The notes beneath the pieces are model-generated. The model was given only the letters and a program-made list of their open reading frames with translations. It was not told the DNA's origin and ran no database searches. Of a stretch of 64,000 nt of DNA, positions 33,801 through 45,490 are shown piece after piece; positions within the stretch are counted from its first letter, which is position 1; each line of letters starts with the position of its first letter. A program made the translations under genes and the position numbers. Source of the DNA: Bagarius yarrelli (taxonomy: Eukaryota; Chordata; Actinopteri; Siluriformes; Sisoridae); assembly GCA_005784505.1 (NCBI GenBank), contig VCAZ01000063.1, forward strand, positions 1,050,001 to 1,114,000, in the 5' to 3' direction.

Positions 33801-36800
33801 TGAGGAAAAACTTCACTGTTGAAACTGGTGATGCAGTGGTGTAAAAAAAATCTGTGACAGAATAATCTCACAGTGTTACTAAGATAATTAGGACAATTTA
33901 TTTTAAACTTCACAGAAAGCAGCTGGTTTAAGTTGTTTAAGACAGTTTACACAACAAAAGAGGTCAAAGTTTGAAGGTCACAAAAAAAATGTATGTCTTT
34001 AAGGTCTGTTTGTTGGAAATGTTTGAGCCTCTTTATTAACCTCCAACAGCATTAGAGGGTAACAGCATTAGAGGGTAACTAAAACAGCGTAAAAGCTTTT
34101 CATATAAAAGTTATGGAAAATGAAAATTCTGTATTTAAATAGAAGACAGTCAGTGAATGGTAAGGTTGTATGGATTACTACAACGGGGCAAACATTTTAA
34201 CTTAAAGAAGTTATGAACTGAGAAATCACATTTTTTAACATCACTGTCTGTTTAACTTTACCCATTTCTAAATGCAGAAATTTTGCAAACAGACAGTAGT
34301 TGCGAAATTTTAAATGTGTACTAAACTTTTAGCCAATAGAAGTGGGCGTTTACTTCCCAAACAGAAATCTAGGGGGAGGCCATTGGAGTGTTGCTATATT
34401 AATAATAAATGATTCTAAATATGAAATTGACATCAGCCAACACCGACAGCTGAATTAAAATCAAAAGCATGGCCAAAACATCATTTCAGCATCATTTACA
34501 TTTGCAGCATTTGGCAGACGCCCTTATCCAGAGCGACTTACAATAATCCTTGTTATACAACTAAGCAATTGGGGGTTAAGGGCCATGCGCAGGGGCCCAG
34601 CAGTGGTGGCTTAGTGGGGCTGGGAATTGAACCCAACCACTGCGCTACCACTTCCATTAACTGAAATAACAGCAGGGACTAGAAGGTTTCTAGTAGAAAT
34701 ATGATTTCATCCAACAATATTTTGGCATTACTAAGTCTGACGCATTAAACCTGGGGTTGGTATGTGGTTGGGGGTGCAAAACCTAAACTTTCAAATAAAA
34801 AAATCTATCAAAAATACTTACTTCTTTACAATTCCCATAAGACAGACATTGTCCCATTGTCTCACAATACAAACTTTTCAGTATGTTAAAAAATATACAA
34901 CAGGGCTACAAACTTATAACTTAAAAACTGTCACTTCTGTTCCACACAAAATGAACACATTAATACCACACAAAAAGCACAGAAAAAGTCTTATGTTATT
35001 TTCAGAAAAAAAACCCAGCCTTGTGTAGATATTTAAAGAGAAGCTTGCCGTGTTGATATCTTAATCTACTGTTATTCAGCAAAATCAGCACCATCATTTT
35101 AGTCTCAGGCCCACATGTCCAGAATTTTCAAGGCAGCTGCATGCATGTTTGACCGCTTAATATATTTAGTTATATAGTGCAATAGAGCTTCCCCCAGACA
35201 ATTTAACACGCTCTCAATTAAGGAACTGAAATTAGAATGAAAAGATAAGATTCAGGACATTTAATGAAGCATGCACACATGTTCTGTGTGTAAAACCTTG
35301 GCTACATACACTACCTGGGACAACATTTTCAAATGAAACCAAAAAATAGATTCACAAAGAAAAGCAATATCTGACGGGCTAATCATATGAACATGTTACA
35401 CAAACAACAGAGTTTATACAATCGCCCCCTATGAGTATTAAGTACCAAAGTACATGCTATCACAATCCGTTTATAAACCGATAGACTCAGCCTCAGACAT
35501 TGCGTCCTTAAACCACTGACTAAGAATCGGATGCATATGGATCGTAAAACTGAAAACACGTACAGGATTGTTAAAGTTCCGCTAATTAGGTTGGATTCTA
35601 CAAAATTTGCAAAAACAATTGTCAACAAACTCCACAACTTTTTAAAATAAATCAAAGGTTGCACAACAGATTGTTTTTGTAGAGACACTGGCTGGCTGCA
35701 TCGAAAACCACAGACTTCCATACTATATATAGTACAGTGTCTGTGAAGTGAGTACTATGTCAGAACATTTGCATGTGAAAGTACACAAAAAGTTTCCCTG
35801 ATGTTCTACTACTTCCGACTGGATTCTGAAGCACACATCTGATGATTTTACTATCCTATAAGCCAGTCAGAGAGACACAACTCCAAAAAATGGCGACAGA
35901 AACAGAAAGCCGGAATTATCTGTATTTTATGTGGTTAAACTGCGCTTGTTGGACATCATACACAATACAACTTATCCAATTTTAGAGTCACACAATTTAA
36001 ACGTCGTATGTCACCTGACATAGTCAACATGGTATGCATCATTATACTGCCCATAATTATACTATATAGAAGGTTTTTTAACAGCCAGGCGGTACGTAAT
36101 AAAGATACGTGGAGTAGTGGTGGCTAAGGCCAACCTGAAGACTGTGGGTTCGATTCCCAGCTTCACCAAGCCACCCCTGCTGGACCCCTGAGCAAGGCCT
36201 TTAACCCCCAATTGCTCAGTTGTATAAATGAGATAAATGTAAGTCACTCTGGATAAGGGCGTCTGCCAAATGCTGTAAATGTAATAACTAAAATGTTAGT
36301 GCCTAATTAAGTAGTATGTGATTTCAGATTTTTTTTTTTTTTTTAATTTTCTTTATACAAAAAGCGACTGTGGCTTTACAGGTCAGGTCAGTCAGATCTA
36401 TTGGCCAATAAAAGCTGCTCTGAGGCTCCAGGCCTTCTGCTATTAATCTACAGCTTTGGCCACTTATCCTTAAACATCTTAATATATTTATGCCATGTTT
36501 TATTTATTCTTAAACAAATGTAGTCTGGTAAAAGAGTGTTTTCATTGCCAAAAACATGGGATTGGGAAATATATATTAACTTGGGTCAGGGTTTTTTGTC
36601 TTAATGAAGTAATGTTAGATATTTTCCCCTTCACTTCTAAACTCATTACCACATCTTCAGGACAGAAAAAAACCAAACAAACACAGAAATAAGTCAACAA
36701 AACAGAAGACTGTGTAATTAATTTAAAAAAAAAAGCAAACAGAAATTATGTCTAAAATAAAAAAATGTTTCGTTGCTAATTTTGGAGAATCTGTCCATTA

Positions 36801-37405
36801 TATTTACTGCATTGACAAAAGCCCTTACCAACATACTGACACTCGTTACTACTTAACATAACTAACAGCCCCATACTAACACTAGTTTCGGCAGTGTTTG
36901 ATGTGAAATCTACCTCATATAACAATGCTAAGATCAGTGTAGCTTTAGCGGTTAGCCGGCTAAAGAAGCCAAGCAGCCGCAAAGTAGAGAAAACGTTTTA
37001 CTTATTTGCCGAGGTCGAAATATCAAACCGTTAGACACAAAAGCTGGACAATTACCCATACTCGCCAAAAGTCTCAATTTCACTCATTTCTTTATTTTTA
37101 ATTGCTCTTCTGAACAAATTGCTAACTTGCTTACTCTTTACCCACTATTCGTTTTTTGCTAACCAGCTCACCTTTGGCTGTAGCATGCTTAGCCAAACCG
37201 CTAATTACTTACATTTTCGCACCCACTTCAGCCAGGACCGCACGATTAAACTGTGATATTTCTTGTTCTCGATGCACCACGTTGATAATCCTTGAATAGA
37301 CTCCATTGTGTTTGAAACGCCTTGAAAACGCCTGTCTAACGTAGATTCTAAAGCAGCACCTGAGCCGCGGCTATGGCCGCTAGCAGCTTCACCACCGGCC
37401 GCCAT
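24873..37405 (-). CDS. rprd2: RPRD2, RNA polymerase II CTD-interacting protein (complete)
   Basis: Coding exons: 37213-37405, 29686-29815, 29389-29519, 28771-28823, 28533-28659, 28229-28404, 27792-28116, 27477-27704, 27100-27306 and 24873-26641. They sum to 1112 codons plus stop with consistent phases. Start MAAGGEAASG. Residues about 20-150 form the CID (NTMESIQGLSTWCIENKK, RLNLFYLANDVIQNCKR), followed by a helical RPRD region (SKIVAEFL, DEIELREKQLAAMRVDVCST, FANRV) and a long low-complexity Ser/Pro-rich tail. NRDVEDMELSDAEE and DAPSPTGSESPF match mammalian RPRD2; the end KRPFLPPRY matches PKRPFFPPRY. RPRD2 binds phosphorylated Pol II CTD in the nucleus (family knowledge). It is shorter than the human protein, about 1460 aa, mainly in the tail. 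The donor after 28533 is GTTGCT, a weak form. Introns 26642-27099 and 28824-29388 hold nothing recognisable. Confidence 0.96.
30580..31520 (+). mobile_element. Degenerate Tc1-like transposon with broken transposase
   Basis: The plus strand translates in pieces to Tc1 transposase DNA-binding-domain words such as 'KVKANPHITSRELQ' and 'TSGVNVHASTIRQKLNRH', interrupted by stops and frameshifts. The right end near 31490-31520 (GGGTTCACAAACTTTCA..ACACTGTA) looks like a Tc1 terminus. No left terminus was seen, so the start is approximate. Non-functional. Confidence 0.75.
31685..32190 (+). mobile_element. Second Tc1-like remnant, different subfamily
   Basis: Begins with 'TTTGATCTTCTGCTGATTTT' and 'GTATGTTTGCCCATTGACAA', the terminal block of a common fish Tc1 family. 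The transposase N-terminal region follows (DLHKAKMGYKIITKQFSEKV), then 'REGLKSYSACNVPL'-like remains with stops. The same family occurs at 52965-53425. Confidence 0.75.
32262..32459 (+). mobile_element. tRNA-derived SINE, nearly full length
   Basis: Pol III-type A box near TGGCTCATGGTTAAGGTGTT and B box GGGTTCAATTCCC, then the body CCACTGTTGGGCCCCTGAGC and the tail CTCTGGATAAGGGTGTCTGC, ending CCAAATGCTGTAAACGTAA. It is the reference copy for the other SINE entries here. Confidence 0.88.
34497..34655 (-). mobile_element. tRNA-derived SINE, reverse copy
   Basis: The reverse complement ends with TCTGGATAAGGGCGTCTGCC and AAATGCTG, with body 'CCACTGCTGGGCCCCTGCGC' and B box GGGTTCAATTCCCAG. The A box is partly lost. 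Confidence 0.85.
35709..36060 (+). mobile_element. Dispersed repeat family R1, copy 2
   Basis: Longer relative of 6850-7075, with matching words 'GTTCTACTACTTCCGACTGG', 'TGTGGTTAAACTGCGCTTGT' plus TGGACATCAT, and 'CATTATACTGCCCATAATTA'. It directly precedes a SINE at 36111. Confidence 0.55.
36111..36287 (+). mobile_element. tRNA-derived SINE, nearly full length
   Basis: B box GGGTTCGATTCCCAG, body CCCCTGCTGGACCCCTGAGC and tail CTCTGGATAAGGGCGTCTGC, ending CCAAATGCTGTAAATGTAA. The A box region is shortened. Confidence 0.87.
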
Positions 37406-38021
37406 TTTGTACCAACAGCGGAACCTCAGTGCGGATAAAGTGAATCTGCTCACCGCCTCCGCTGTTTAGCTCAGATACAAGAGAGTCTGTGAAAAAACCT
37501 TATACTTAAAGGAAAAGTCTTCTCTAAAAAACATTAAATATATATTTTTAAAAGTTTGCCGAGGGGTTTAAATGTTTTAAAGGCGATTGCTGTATTTATT
37601 CCCTACACGTCACAAGGGGATGAATCTGGATGTTACTATAACAAAAATCATCATGCGGTTCCTAAGTACGACGGCGTTTAAGTGATAAATTTAAAAAAAA
37701 CCCTACAATCACGAGATTGGAGTCGTAAAATTCTGCAAAAAAAAAGTAAAATACCAGATTGTAAATAATAGCTTTTTTTTTTTTGGAAAATATTCCGAGT
37801 TTAATTTTAAGAGAAATTTTAATATTACCTTTAAAGTATCAAAATGTAAGTTTGTTCTTAAAATATAATTCAGTAAAATAATAGACTATAAATAACAATT
37901 TCAACTGAAACAAAACGAGCTCCTTTTACAGTTTTAGTGATTTGTTACACTTTGATTTGTGATATATTGTTATATCGTTATATATAATATATCAATATTA
38001 GTATCGAACCTTTTGCATGCC

Positions 38022-38058
38022 GATCTGGATAGGAGCGTCTGCTAAATGCTGTAAATGT
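38022..38058 (+). mobile_element. SINE tail fragment
   Basis: Contains TCTGGATAGGAGCGTCTGCT then AAATGCTGTAAATGTTA, the 3' tail of the SINE family without its body. Confidence 0.6.
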
Positions 38059-38189
38059 TAACGTAGGATCGACTTACATTTATCCTATTTTTTTTTATTT
38101 TATCCAACTGAGCTCTGTGGTGGTGTGAATTAAACCCACTAATTTTCAGCAGTCTAATACTTCAACCACACCTTCCACTTCCTCTCTGC

Positions 38190-38400
38190 ATCCTTCCATT
38201 TCCTGTAATGCAAATTCCCTACAATTTAGAGATGCATGTCTTAAACTGAGGGAGTAAAACCAGAATATCCAGAAAAAACCTTTGAAACACGGGAAGAGCA
38301 TGTAAACTCCACACATACAAGCACAGTCGAAACGGAAATCAAACTCCCAACCCTGGCTGTTAAGATCCTGCTCATCACTAAGCCAGCATGCCCCATTGTG
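38190..38400 (-). mobile_element. Degenerate tRNA-like repeat (second family)
   Basis: The reverse complement starts GGGGCATGCTGGCTTAGTGA (A-box-like) and carries a GGGAGTTTGATTTCC B-box-like word, then 'GTGTGGAGTTTACATGCTCT' and CCCGTGTTT. This is the head of a common fish 'GGCATGGTGGCTTAGTGG' repeat, eroded. Confidence 0.6.
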
Positions 38401-38780
38401 CTACAAATTAACAGAGAGTTAAGTGCACTGTTTTATTTTAACTGATACAAAAATACAGGCTTTTCGAGTTTTTGTATGCTAAAAAACCTAATCACTTTAA
38501 CATAGGCTGTATAAGAAACTTTTATAAACATCTGCAACAAATACTATACAATTAAATACATTTATTTTTCTTCTTCCCAAGATTAAATGGCAGTTGGCAG
38601 ATGGTTGAGAAGGTAAATATATTTATTGACATTGTTATCCTGAATAAGTAAATGTGGGACGTGAAACTTCCACTGTTTATGGGGAGAATTGCATTAAAGT
38701 TACCTGGCTAGCCTGCTAACAAAAACATAACTTATCATCCCTCTCTTTGGCTTCACTCAAAGTCTTCACCCACACAATTC

Positions 38781-38786
38781 TTTATT
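38781..38786 (-). other. mrps21: Polyadenylation signal candidate for mrps21
   Basis: AATAAA on the minus strand (TTTATT on plus), about 135 nt beyond the mrps21 stop codon. Confidence 0.55.
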
Positions 38787-38919
38787 TTAGAGATGTTTAT
38801 TAGTAGAAGAAAGAGTATTGGAGTCTGTATGCTTCATTTAACAGCCACACAAAGAAACGCAACATTTGTTTATCCAACAATTTCTAATGAAACTATATGC
38901 AGTCTGTATAACAGGGTGA

Positions 38920-40146
38920 TCAACAGCCCAGCCATGGGTCTTGTCGGTTGGTCCTGGAGACGAACGAAATCTTGCGTGCCATCTCCATGTTGTAGATCCT
39001 CTTGCAGTTCTCGTAGTTTTCCCTCTGTCTCCGCCTGCATGGCTTCTCGTAGAAGCGTTGGCGCTTTACGGTCTCGATGATGCCATCCAGCGATAACACC
39101 CTGAAGAGACAACGCAGACATTGGATGAGACTTTAACACTTGAAAAATTGTTTGTGTTTATACTCCAGATGTGATTTTCACAATTTAGGATTAGGGTAAT
39201 ATCCTAATATTACCCTATAATATTATTAAAAATATCCATAATTCACTCATGGTTTGTTCATGTTATAACTGTACTATAAAGTCTTCAGAAACCGTTTTTG
39301 CTACCAATTGCTTAGTAACAGTGTATCAGTGAGTGATGGAATCAGCATTTAAAATGATCTTGCTGCTAAAATAAAACATTCCGTACAGAATTCAGCAGTA
39401 AGAGATGATACAGAAGCAGTAGATGGCGTCACAGATCAAATGTCCTTGGACTTTCTTAGAGGCTTCGACAGTCCACTGAAGCACAGAACTTCAACGAGTT
39501 TTAGGGAGGAACCACAATTGAGTGTAATAAATCTAAATGTTTAAAACTTTTTACACACTAGATTTGATTTATCTCATTTGATTAATCAAATGTACTTAAA
39601 TTTTATACGACTTGGGACGGAGTATTTGTCACAGCTGGACCGAAAACAGCAACCAGACAAACGGAAGTACAAACTTATAAAATTGTGGATAACTGTGCAG
39701 GACACAAAAATGCAATATTAATATTTTTTAGATTTTACAGTTTCATTAAAATTATTACACTGTAAAAATTTAAGTAATTGTATCCGTCTGAAAGTGTTCC
39801 GTCTCGTTACTCATGTCACTCAGGTTGATGAATTACAGCATAATAACTAACCTAGTCTCTAATATTATCTAGTTCATAACAAAGCTTATAAACTTAACGC
39901 CTGACTCAGATAGCAGCCTCTTTAATGTATTTGAAGGTATTCTATATATGTTAGACGGATATTTATTAAAACTAACAGCTAAGTAGCTGACTTACATAAT
40001 GAGATATAAACCAACACAAATATAGCCAATGTGGCTTTTTACTAACATGTAAATGTTAAATACCTGTTAAGAGCTTTATATGCGGCGTCAACGTTTCCAT
40101 CCTGGACCATTACAGTCCGGGCAACGAAGCGAAGGTGGCTCGCCAT
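38920..40146 (-). CDS. mrps21: Mitochondrial small ribosomal subunit protein bS21m (MRPS21), complete
   Basis: Two exons, 40064-40146 and 38920-39100, join in phase (AG|G) to 87 codons plus stop, the same length as human MRPS21. Exon 1 reads MASHLRFVARTVMVQDGNVD; exon 2 contains the bS21 core 'RQRFYEKPCRRRQRENYEN' and ends with 'DPWLGC', close to the mammalian 'DPWQGC'. The protein belongs to the mitochondrial ribosome small subunit; the basic Arg-rich helix is typical of S21 (family knowledge). A very similar-looking 89-codon open frame over exon 2 is an out-of-frame shadow. The intron 39101-40063 holds nothing recognisable. The start context lies in a short CpG-containing stretch up to about 40200. 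Confidence 0.97.
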
Positions 40147-41954
40147 TTTGCGCTGGTGCACCAGGAAAACAGCTCGGGCGGAAAAGACGATTATATAAAC
40201 CAGTTCCCAGTCAAACGCACGCTGTGTTGGAGAGTGGTGTCTCTGAGGAACGTAAAGGATGCCTTACACTTTGTAGACACCTGGCAATCACATCAATACA
40301 AGCTGTAATATAGGTATTAATATTATTAATAATAACCATCTGGAAACATATACAGGGTTTCCTGAGACTGAGATCAGGAACATGTACTTACAGTAAATAC
40401 CATTACAATTATTTACATTATTTATTATAGAAAAATAGTCTTAGCAATTTTTTTTTTCGTTTACATGCCGTGTTGAAGAAACAGGTAGCATCTTGGGCTG
40501 TTTTTAAATATTTACCCAAAAACATCTGGATTACTTCTATAGACATGAACTGAAGTTACTTCTACCACCAGCCTCCGAATAGAAAGCATTTGGCAAATTC
40601 ATATAGAATTATATACATATTACACATGGATAAATTCATTAAGATGACTATACAGTTATAAATTGCAAGTATTTTCAGCATTTATACTGTTTGTTTTTTT
40701 AATTAAAATAAATTAATTGTATTGTTATATCCATAATTGTTGAATCTTCTCACTGTATATAAACCTGAAATTTTTACAACGCCTATAAACTTTACTATTG
40801 TATTACATAATCTAATTTAAAAGCTTTAACCCACTTTGTTCATCATATTGTATCTGATGCAATTTGAAAAGAATAAAAACAAAGTTGATTTGATTTGTGG
40901 GTCTTTTAATATCAATCCTAGATGATCATTTCCTTAACCTTGTTTGGATGGAATAGATAGAGATAAGCTCAAAGACAGCTAATTTACCTGACAGTACTAG
41001 ATTGGATAAGGGATTAGTTGATTGACACAACTTGTTTATTTACCAAATATGGCCAAATGGAGGTAAACCACAATCATCACGGCCAATATGTATTTGTTAA
41101 AGGGGTCATAGGATGCCTATTTTTCCAGGTTTATATGATTTTATAAAGTCATCTGCTCACCCACCTCTGTGTATTGTGGAGTGTTTAGACTTCTCCAATG
41201 CAATTTAAAATACTTTTTACAACGACCTATCGATTATTAACAGACACCATTATAAACCATCTACAGAGGTAAGATTAATGCAGTGTTATCATGCTATCTT
41301 TACCAACAATGTACAGTTTGTAATGAGAATCACCATTATTTATTTATAAATGGGTCACAGCCATGCCAGGTTCCACACCTAACTGGAGCACACCCTCACG
41401 TGAGTATTAACCGGATACACCTGCACCTCATGGGTCCATCACAATTACTCACCCTATTTATACACAAGCCCTTTACTCACTCTCTCACCCTCTTCATTTG
41501 AACGTTTTAAGAATGTTTGCAGATTCGCTACTCATTAGCATCCCATTACTGGCCTGCTTGCCTGATACTCTGGTTCTTTTCAAAAGCTTCAGCAGCCAGC
41601 TCCAGATCCTCCTACAGCACCACAGTTAACCCTCTCTTTTGATTTGTCTGTTTCCTTCATAACAGTTATGTTAAGAAGGCTGTATGCTAATATTGTAAAT
41701 ATTCTTAGAGTGTACATTTCAGCTGCATTAACCATGAAACTCGCTAACTGTAGCACATTATTTAAAAAGGCAATTTGCAAGCATTCATAATGGAAAAAAG
41801 TCACTAACTTCTGGAGCTAAAGCAGAAACATGAATAGTTGGTACCGAGTCATTTTCAAAACCTGCTTTACATTACATTTTAACAACCAGCCGAACGCACG
41901 TTTTTTTTTGGTCCGTTAAAAGAAGCCAATCTCTGATCATGTCCACCTGGGGTG

Positions 41955-42052
41955 GACAGGCTACCACTTCTGGGTCATTGGTCAAGGCCCTCAACTGCTT
42001 GATTGCTCTATGAATAAAAAAAATGTGGATACATGTAAATGCTGTAAATGTA
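41955..42052 (+). mobile_element. Eroded SINE relic
   Basis: 'CACTTCTGGGTCATTGGTCA' then AGGCCCTCAACTGCTTGATTG resembles the SINE body, and 'ATGTAAATGCTGTAAATGTA' resembles its 3' end. Confidence 0.5.
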
Positions 42053-44069
42053 GGTTAAAAGTTAAAATTATGTGACCTTTTAAGATTGCACTCATAAAAA
42101 TGAATCAAATAAATCTCTCATGTTACAAAGCTTGAGAATATTATTATGGCTAAATTTCCAAAATGCACTGCCCAAATGGTAAGAATGTCAGACAAAGCAT
42201 GAACAAAATGTTTAGTTTTTTTCAAAACGTGTTCCAATGTTCAATGTGACTGAGTTAAATGCCCAACTAATAGAAATAAAACTCTAGTGTATGTATTCAT
42301 CCAGCTGTGGAGCATTTCATTTGAACTATAACCTACCTGAATAAAAGTTTGCAATACAATTGCAGAAAGCATTTTATTAAAGAAAAGATATCAAATACAA
42401 GTGCTCACATTAAACAGCATCTAATTGCCAGAAGTACAGATTAATACGAAATCAAACACTGAAGAAGTTACTATAGTAAAAACAAGCCTATGCACTAGCT
42501 GTAAGCTAAAACATCTATTCTAGACGAGATGGCTACGATCAGTCCTTGTAGGTGGGGAGACGTCGATGTGTGTACACGATCTACAGGGGACGTACACACC
42601 TAATGTCAAATAACAAGGCATTAAATCCATCTACTTCGACTAAATTAACAACTTCACAAGCGCAAGCTGCAGACTGCAAAACACCACATGGGGAATAGGG
42701 GATGTCTCTTATTTGCAGCTGGATGAAGTTAATGTGGAAAACACTTTTATTCCATATGCTGCCAGACTTACATGTACACCTTTCCTAAATCATATCGAGA
42801 CAGCACAGTCGTTTTCAGATGTTATTAACTGTTAAAGGGTAAAAAGGCTCTGCTTCAGCAATGAGAACATGACACTGTCGCTTTAGTAACCTTAAATACA
42901 CAATCAGGGCTTTTCTGAACAGTAAATAAATACAAGAGGGGGGTGGGGTGTTAGGTTTTTTTTTCTTAGACTGAAGCCTGAACACAAACAAAAATATCAA
43001 ACATCACAGGAAGAATTTACTTTTGATACATCAATCCAGAAAATTTGGGGAAAAGGAAATAGCTTTTTCTTTAAACCTGATGCGGCAAATACAGATTTTC
43101 TTAAATAATACATTGTAATACATAATCACATAACCAATGTTACCCAAAATAAAACCAAATGTTACCCAAGTCCCATAACATTACCGTCAACAATCTGGTA
43201 GGTACAATCTGGCATGGGCAACATAAAAAAAAAAACAGATTTATACAAACATTTCTGTTCATTTAAAAATAAAAACACAGTCACTGCATGGTCTCATGTT
43301 TCAAACTGCCACTTCGATTAATCACACTTTCTAATATCTCCGGCCGGTAAGTTTCTACTCTAAAAACTAAGCCGAAATTTCTGCAAAGCATTAACGGAAT
43401 CACCAGACGGACATTTAACTCCTGCATTAAAACAGGAATAATTACAACAGTACTTTGCTTTCCAAAAATACGACCATAAATGAGAAAAATTAAGCTACTG
43501 TGTCAGCTGTGGTTAGGGGCGTAAAACAGACGCTCGGTTCAGCAGGAAGTATTCGTAAAAATCAAGACTTTTCTTAATCGGATAGGGATCGTATGCATTA
43601 CAGCGTACACACTTTTATGGAAACCTGTATTACACACTCCACATTTTCTACCACAGTCTATAAAAAAAATAATGTTATTATTCTAAAAATATATCTCTAT
43701 AAGGCAGGCTGATCTGTGCTACAGAGCTTAATACATGATTTAAAAAAAAAATAATCTAAAACTTCATCAAACAGCTGTCGGTCACCAGAACGGGCACCTA
43801 AATACCTTAAAACTGTTGACTGATCAAATCAGCCACCAGTCACAGATGTTGCAACGACAAAAATGATGTTTAAAAGTTGTTGACAAACTTTGGTGTTTTT
43901 ATGTTTACTTAAATTATTTTAATTGGTATACTGCCAATCACATAAAAAAACATTTTATGTTATTTTTACTCAAACAACATTTAACAGCAAAATTCAGTAT
44001 TTTTAATTCCTGTTTTATACATAAATATAAATAAAATCTCATGGACCTATGGATTTCCCATGACACTTT

Positions 44070-44803
44070 GGCTGCATTTACTCTGCATGTATCAAGTGAC
44101 CCAATTCCGATATTTTCCCTAATGTGGCACAGATGGGATATGACCCACGATTGAGTAAGCAGAAAAACACAAGAATTCTAATTTTTTCTGATCGGTTCCA
44201 GCCCTCATTTATATGTGGAAATTAATTAGATATAAATTGTGCATTAGCACCGTGTCATGTAAGCAGACAGATCAGATTTTTACTTGGCAACGCGAGTCAA
44301 GCGGCATTAAATAAGCAACAGTGACGTCAACAGAGATATATAAGTTAGTGCAAATGTGTTTTTTCATATTTTTTATTGTTCTTTACATAAAGCCCGTTTT
44401 GTCTGAAACATTTTTTTAGAAAATTAAAGCAGTTTTAAAAATAAGCAAATAAAAATCTATATAACTTTAGCGATTAACACTACATTTGGTCAGGCTGAAA
44501 CAAGGGCGCTTCTCTTTTTTTTCTGCTTAAAGAGATCATTGTTTTTCCGACCTTTAAATGTGGTGTGGAAAGAAAAATACTGAAAAATTATTGTTTCTGT
44601 CCATTGTGTTTATTGATTATCGGATCTTTTTTACTTACTTTTCTGGTCAGTACATTTACCTTGGGTTGTTTTGCTGTGTATAACGTACATGCAGATATCG
44701 GATACGGCTCAGTTTTAATAGAATATGTAAGTGGGTCATCAGAAAATCACATCTAGTCACAAAATCGGAACTGGACATCAAGACCTGCAGTGTAAATGCA
44801 TCC
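44070..44803 (+). mobile_element. Non-autonomous TIR element, family H1, copy 2
   Basis: Left end GGCTGCATTTACTCTGCATG; right end, reverse-complemented, GGATGCATTTACACTGCAGG. The TIR similarity runs on for about 40 bp (…CAAGTGACCCAATTCCGAT versus …GATGTCCAGTTCCGATT). Flanked by TTT on both sides. Interior words such as 'GTGCATTAGCA', 'TTGGGTTGTTTTG' and 'GCAGATATCG' recur in the same order in copy 1. Confidence 0.78.
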
Positions 44804-45490
44804 TTTTAAGACCTTTTATGTGGACCGGGCTCAAAATGCAGCAATGTCGTCTAGCTAAAATAGTTTGGTGTTTCTCTTTGCTGGGACACTTAACCTGCAT
44901 GCCAATCTAATCATTAAATGATTCTATTAAAATACAGATACAAAAAAAAAAAAAAAAAAATCAACGAAACAAAAATACTTCTCTAACAATCATTCTTCTT
45001 GCATCAAGCCCAGTGGACATTTCAGGCTTTTTGCTCCAAGCTAGTTATTCCAACATACAACAATACAAACTAGCATAACACTGGGTTCATGTTCCATTCA
45101 ATATTGCTGTTGATATGAAAATTTAGCAGAATTACCAAATAGTCCTAAAATAGCTTATTTACGCTCCTGATCAATTTTATAAATAAAAGGCTCAGTGGAC
45201 TATGACTTGCTTAGATAGCGGGTCATCCAGGCAGACTCCAAAAAAAACTCCATTTCGTTTTTAAAAGCACTTAAAAATCTGCTTTTGTAAACAGGGATTT
45301 ATCTGAGAGTGGGGTACCGTAGAGTATCAAAATAATCATTTCTTTTTGAGTCATGCAAAAGCACAAGAGCTAAGCAACAGAAAAAAAAATTATCTGTATT
45401 GTTAACTTTCAGGACGAGTCAAACATTTGTATGAAATCTGGTAAAAACCCATTGAAAAATAGTTGTGCTCTGTTTTACCAAACTACTGAT

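Larger units (their letters stand above)
29816..37212 (-). other. rprd2: rprd2 intron 1 (7.4 kb), transposon nest
   Basis: Between the first and second CID exons. It contains two Tc1-like transposase remnants (30580-31520, 31685-32190), three SINE copies (32262, 34497 minus, 36111) and one R1 repeat (35709-36060). No exon was recognised. The remaining DNA is AT-rich. Confidence 0.8.
37406..38780. other. Intergenic, rprd2 promoter side to mrps21 3' end
   Basis: The first 100 bp upstream of the rprd2 ATG are GC-richer and include CpGs, as expected for its promoter/5' UTR. The rest is AT-rich, with a SINE tail at 38022-38058 and a tRNA-like repeat remnant at 38190-38400. No gene was seen. Confidence 0.65.
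40147..45490. other. Intergenic / 3' UTR region between mrps21 and the AT-hook gene
   Basis: No gene was recognised on either strand. It holds a SINE relic at 41955-42052 and the TIR element H1 copy 2 at 44070-44803. The part next to 45490 should be 3' UTR of the AT-hook gene on the minus strand; its end cannot be fixed because AATAAA-like words are frequent. Confidence 0.6.

Noticed and set aside
38793..39139. 95-codon plus and 89-codon minus frames at mrps21
   Set aside because: Out-of-frame readings of mrps21 exon 2; the true frame joins the exon at 40064 and gives the family-length 87 aa.
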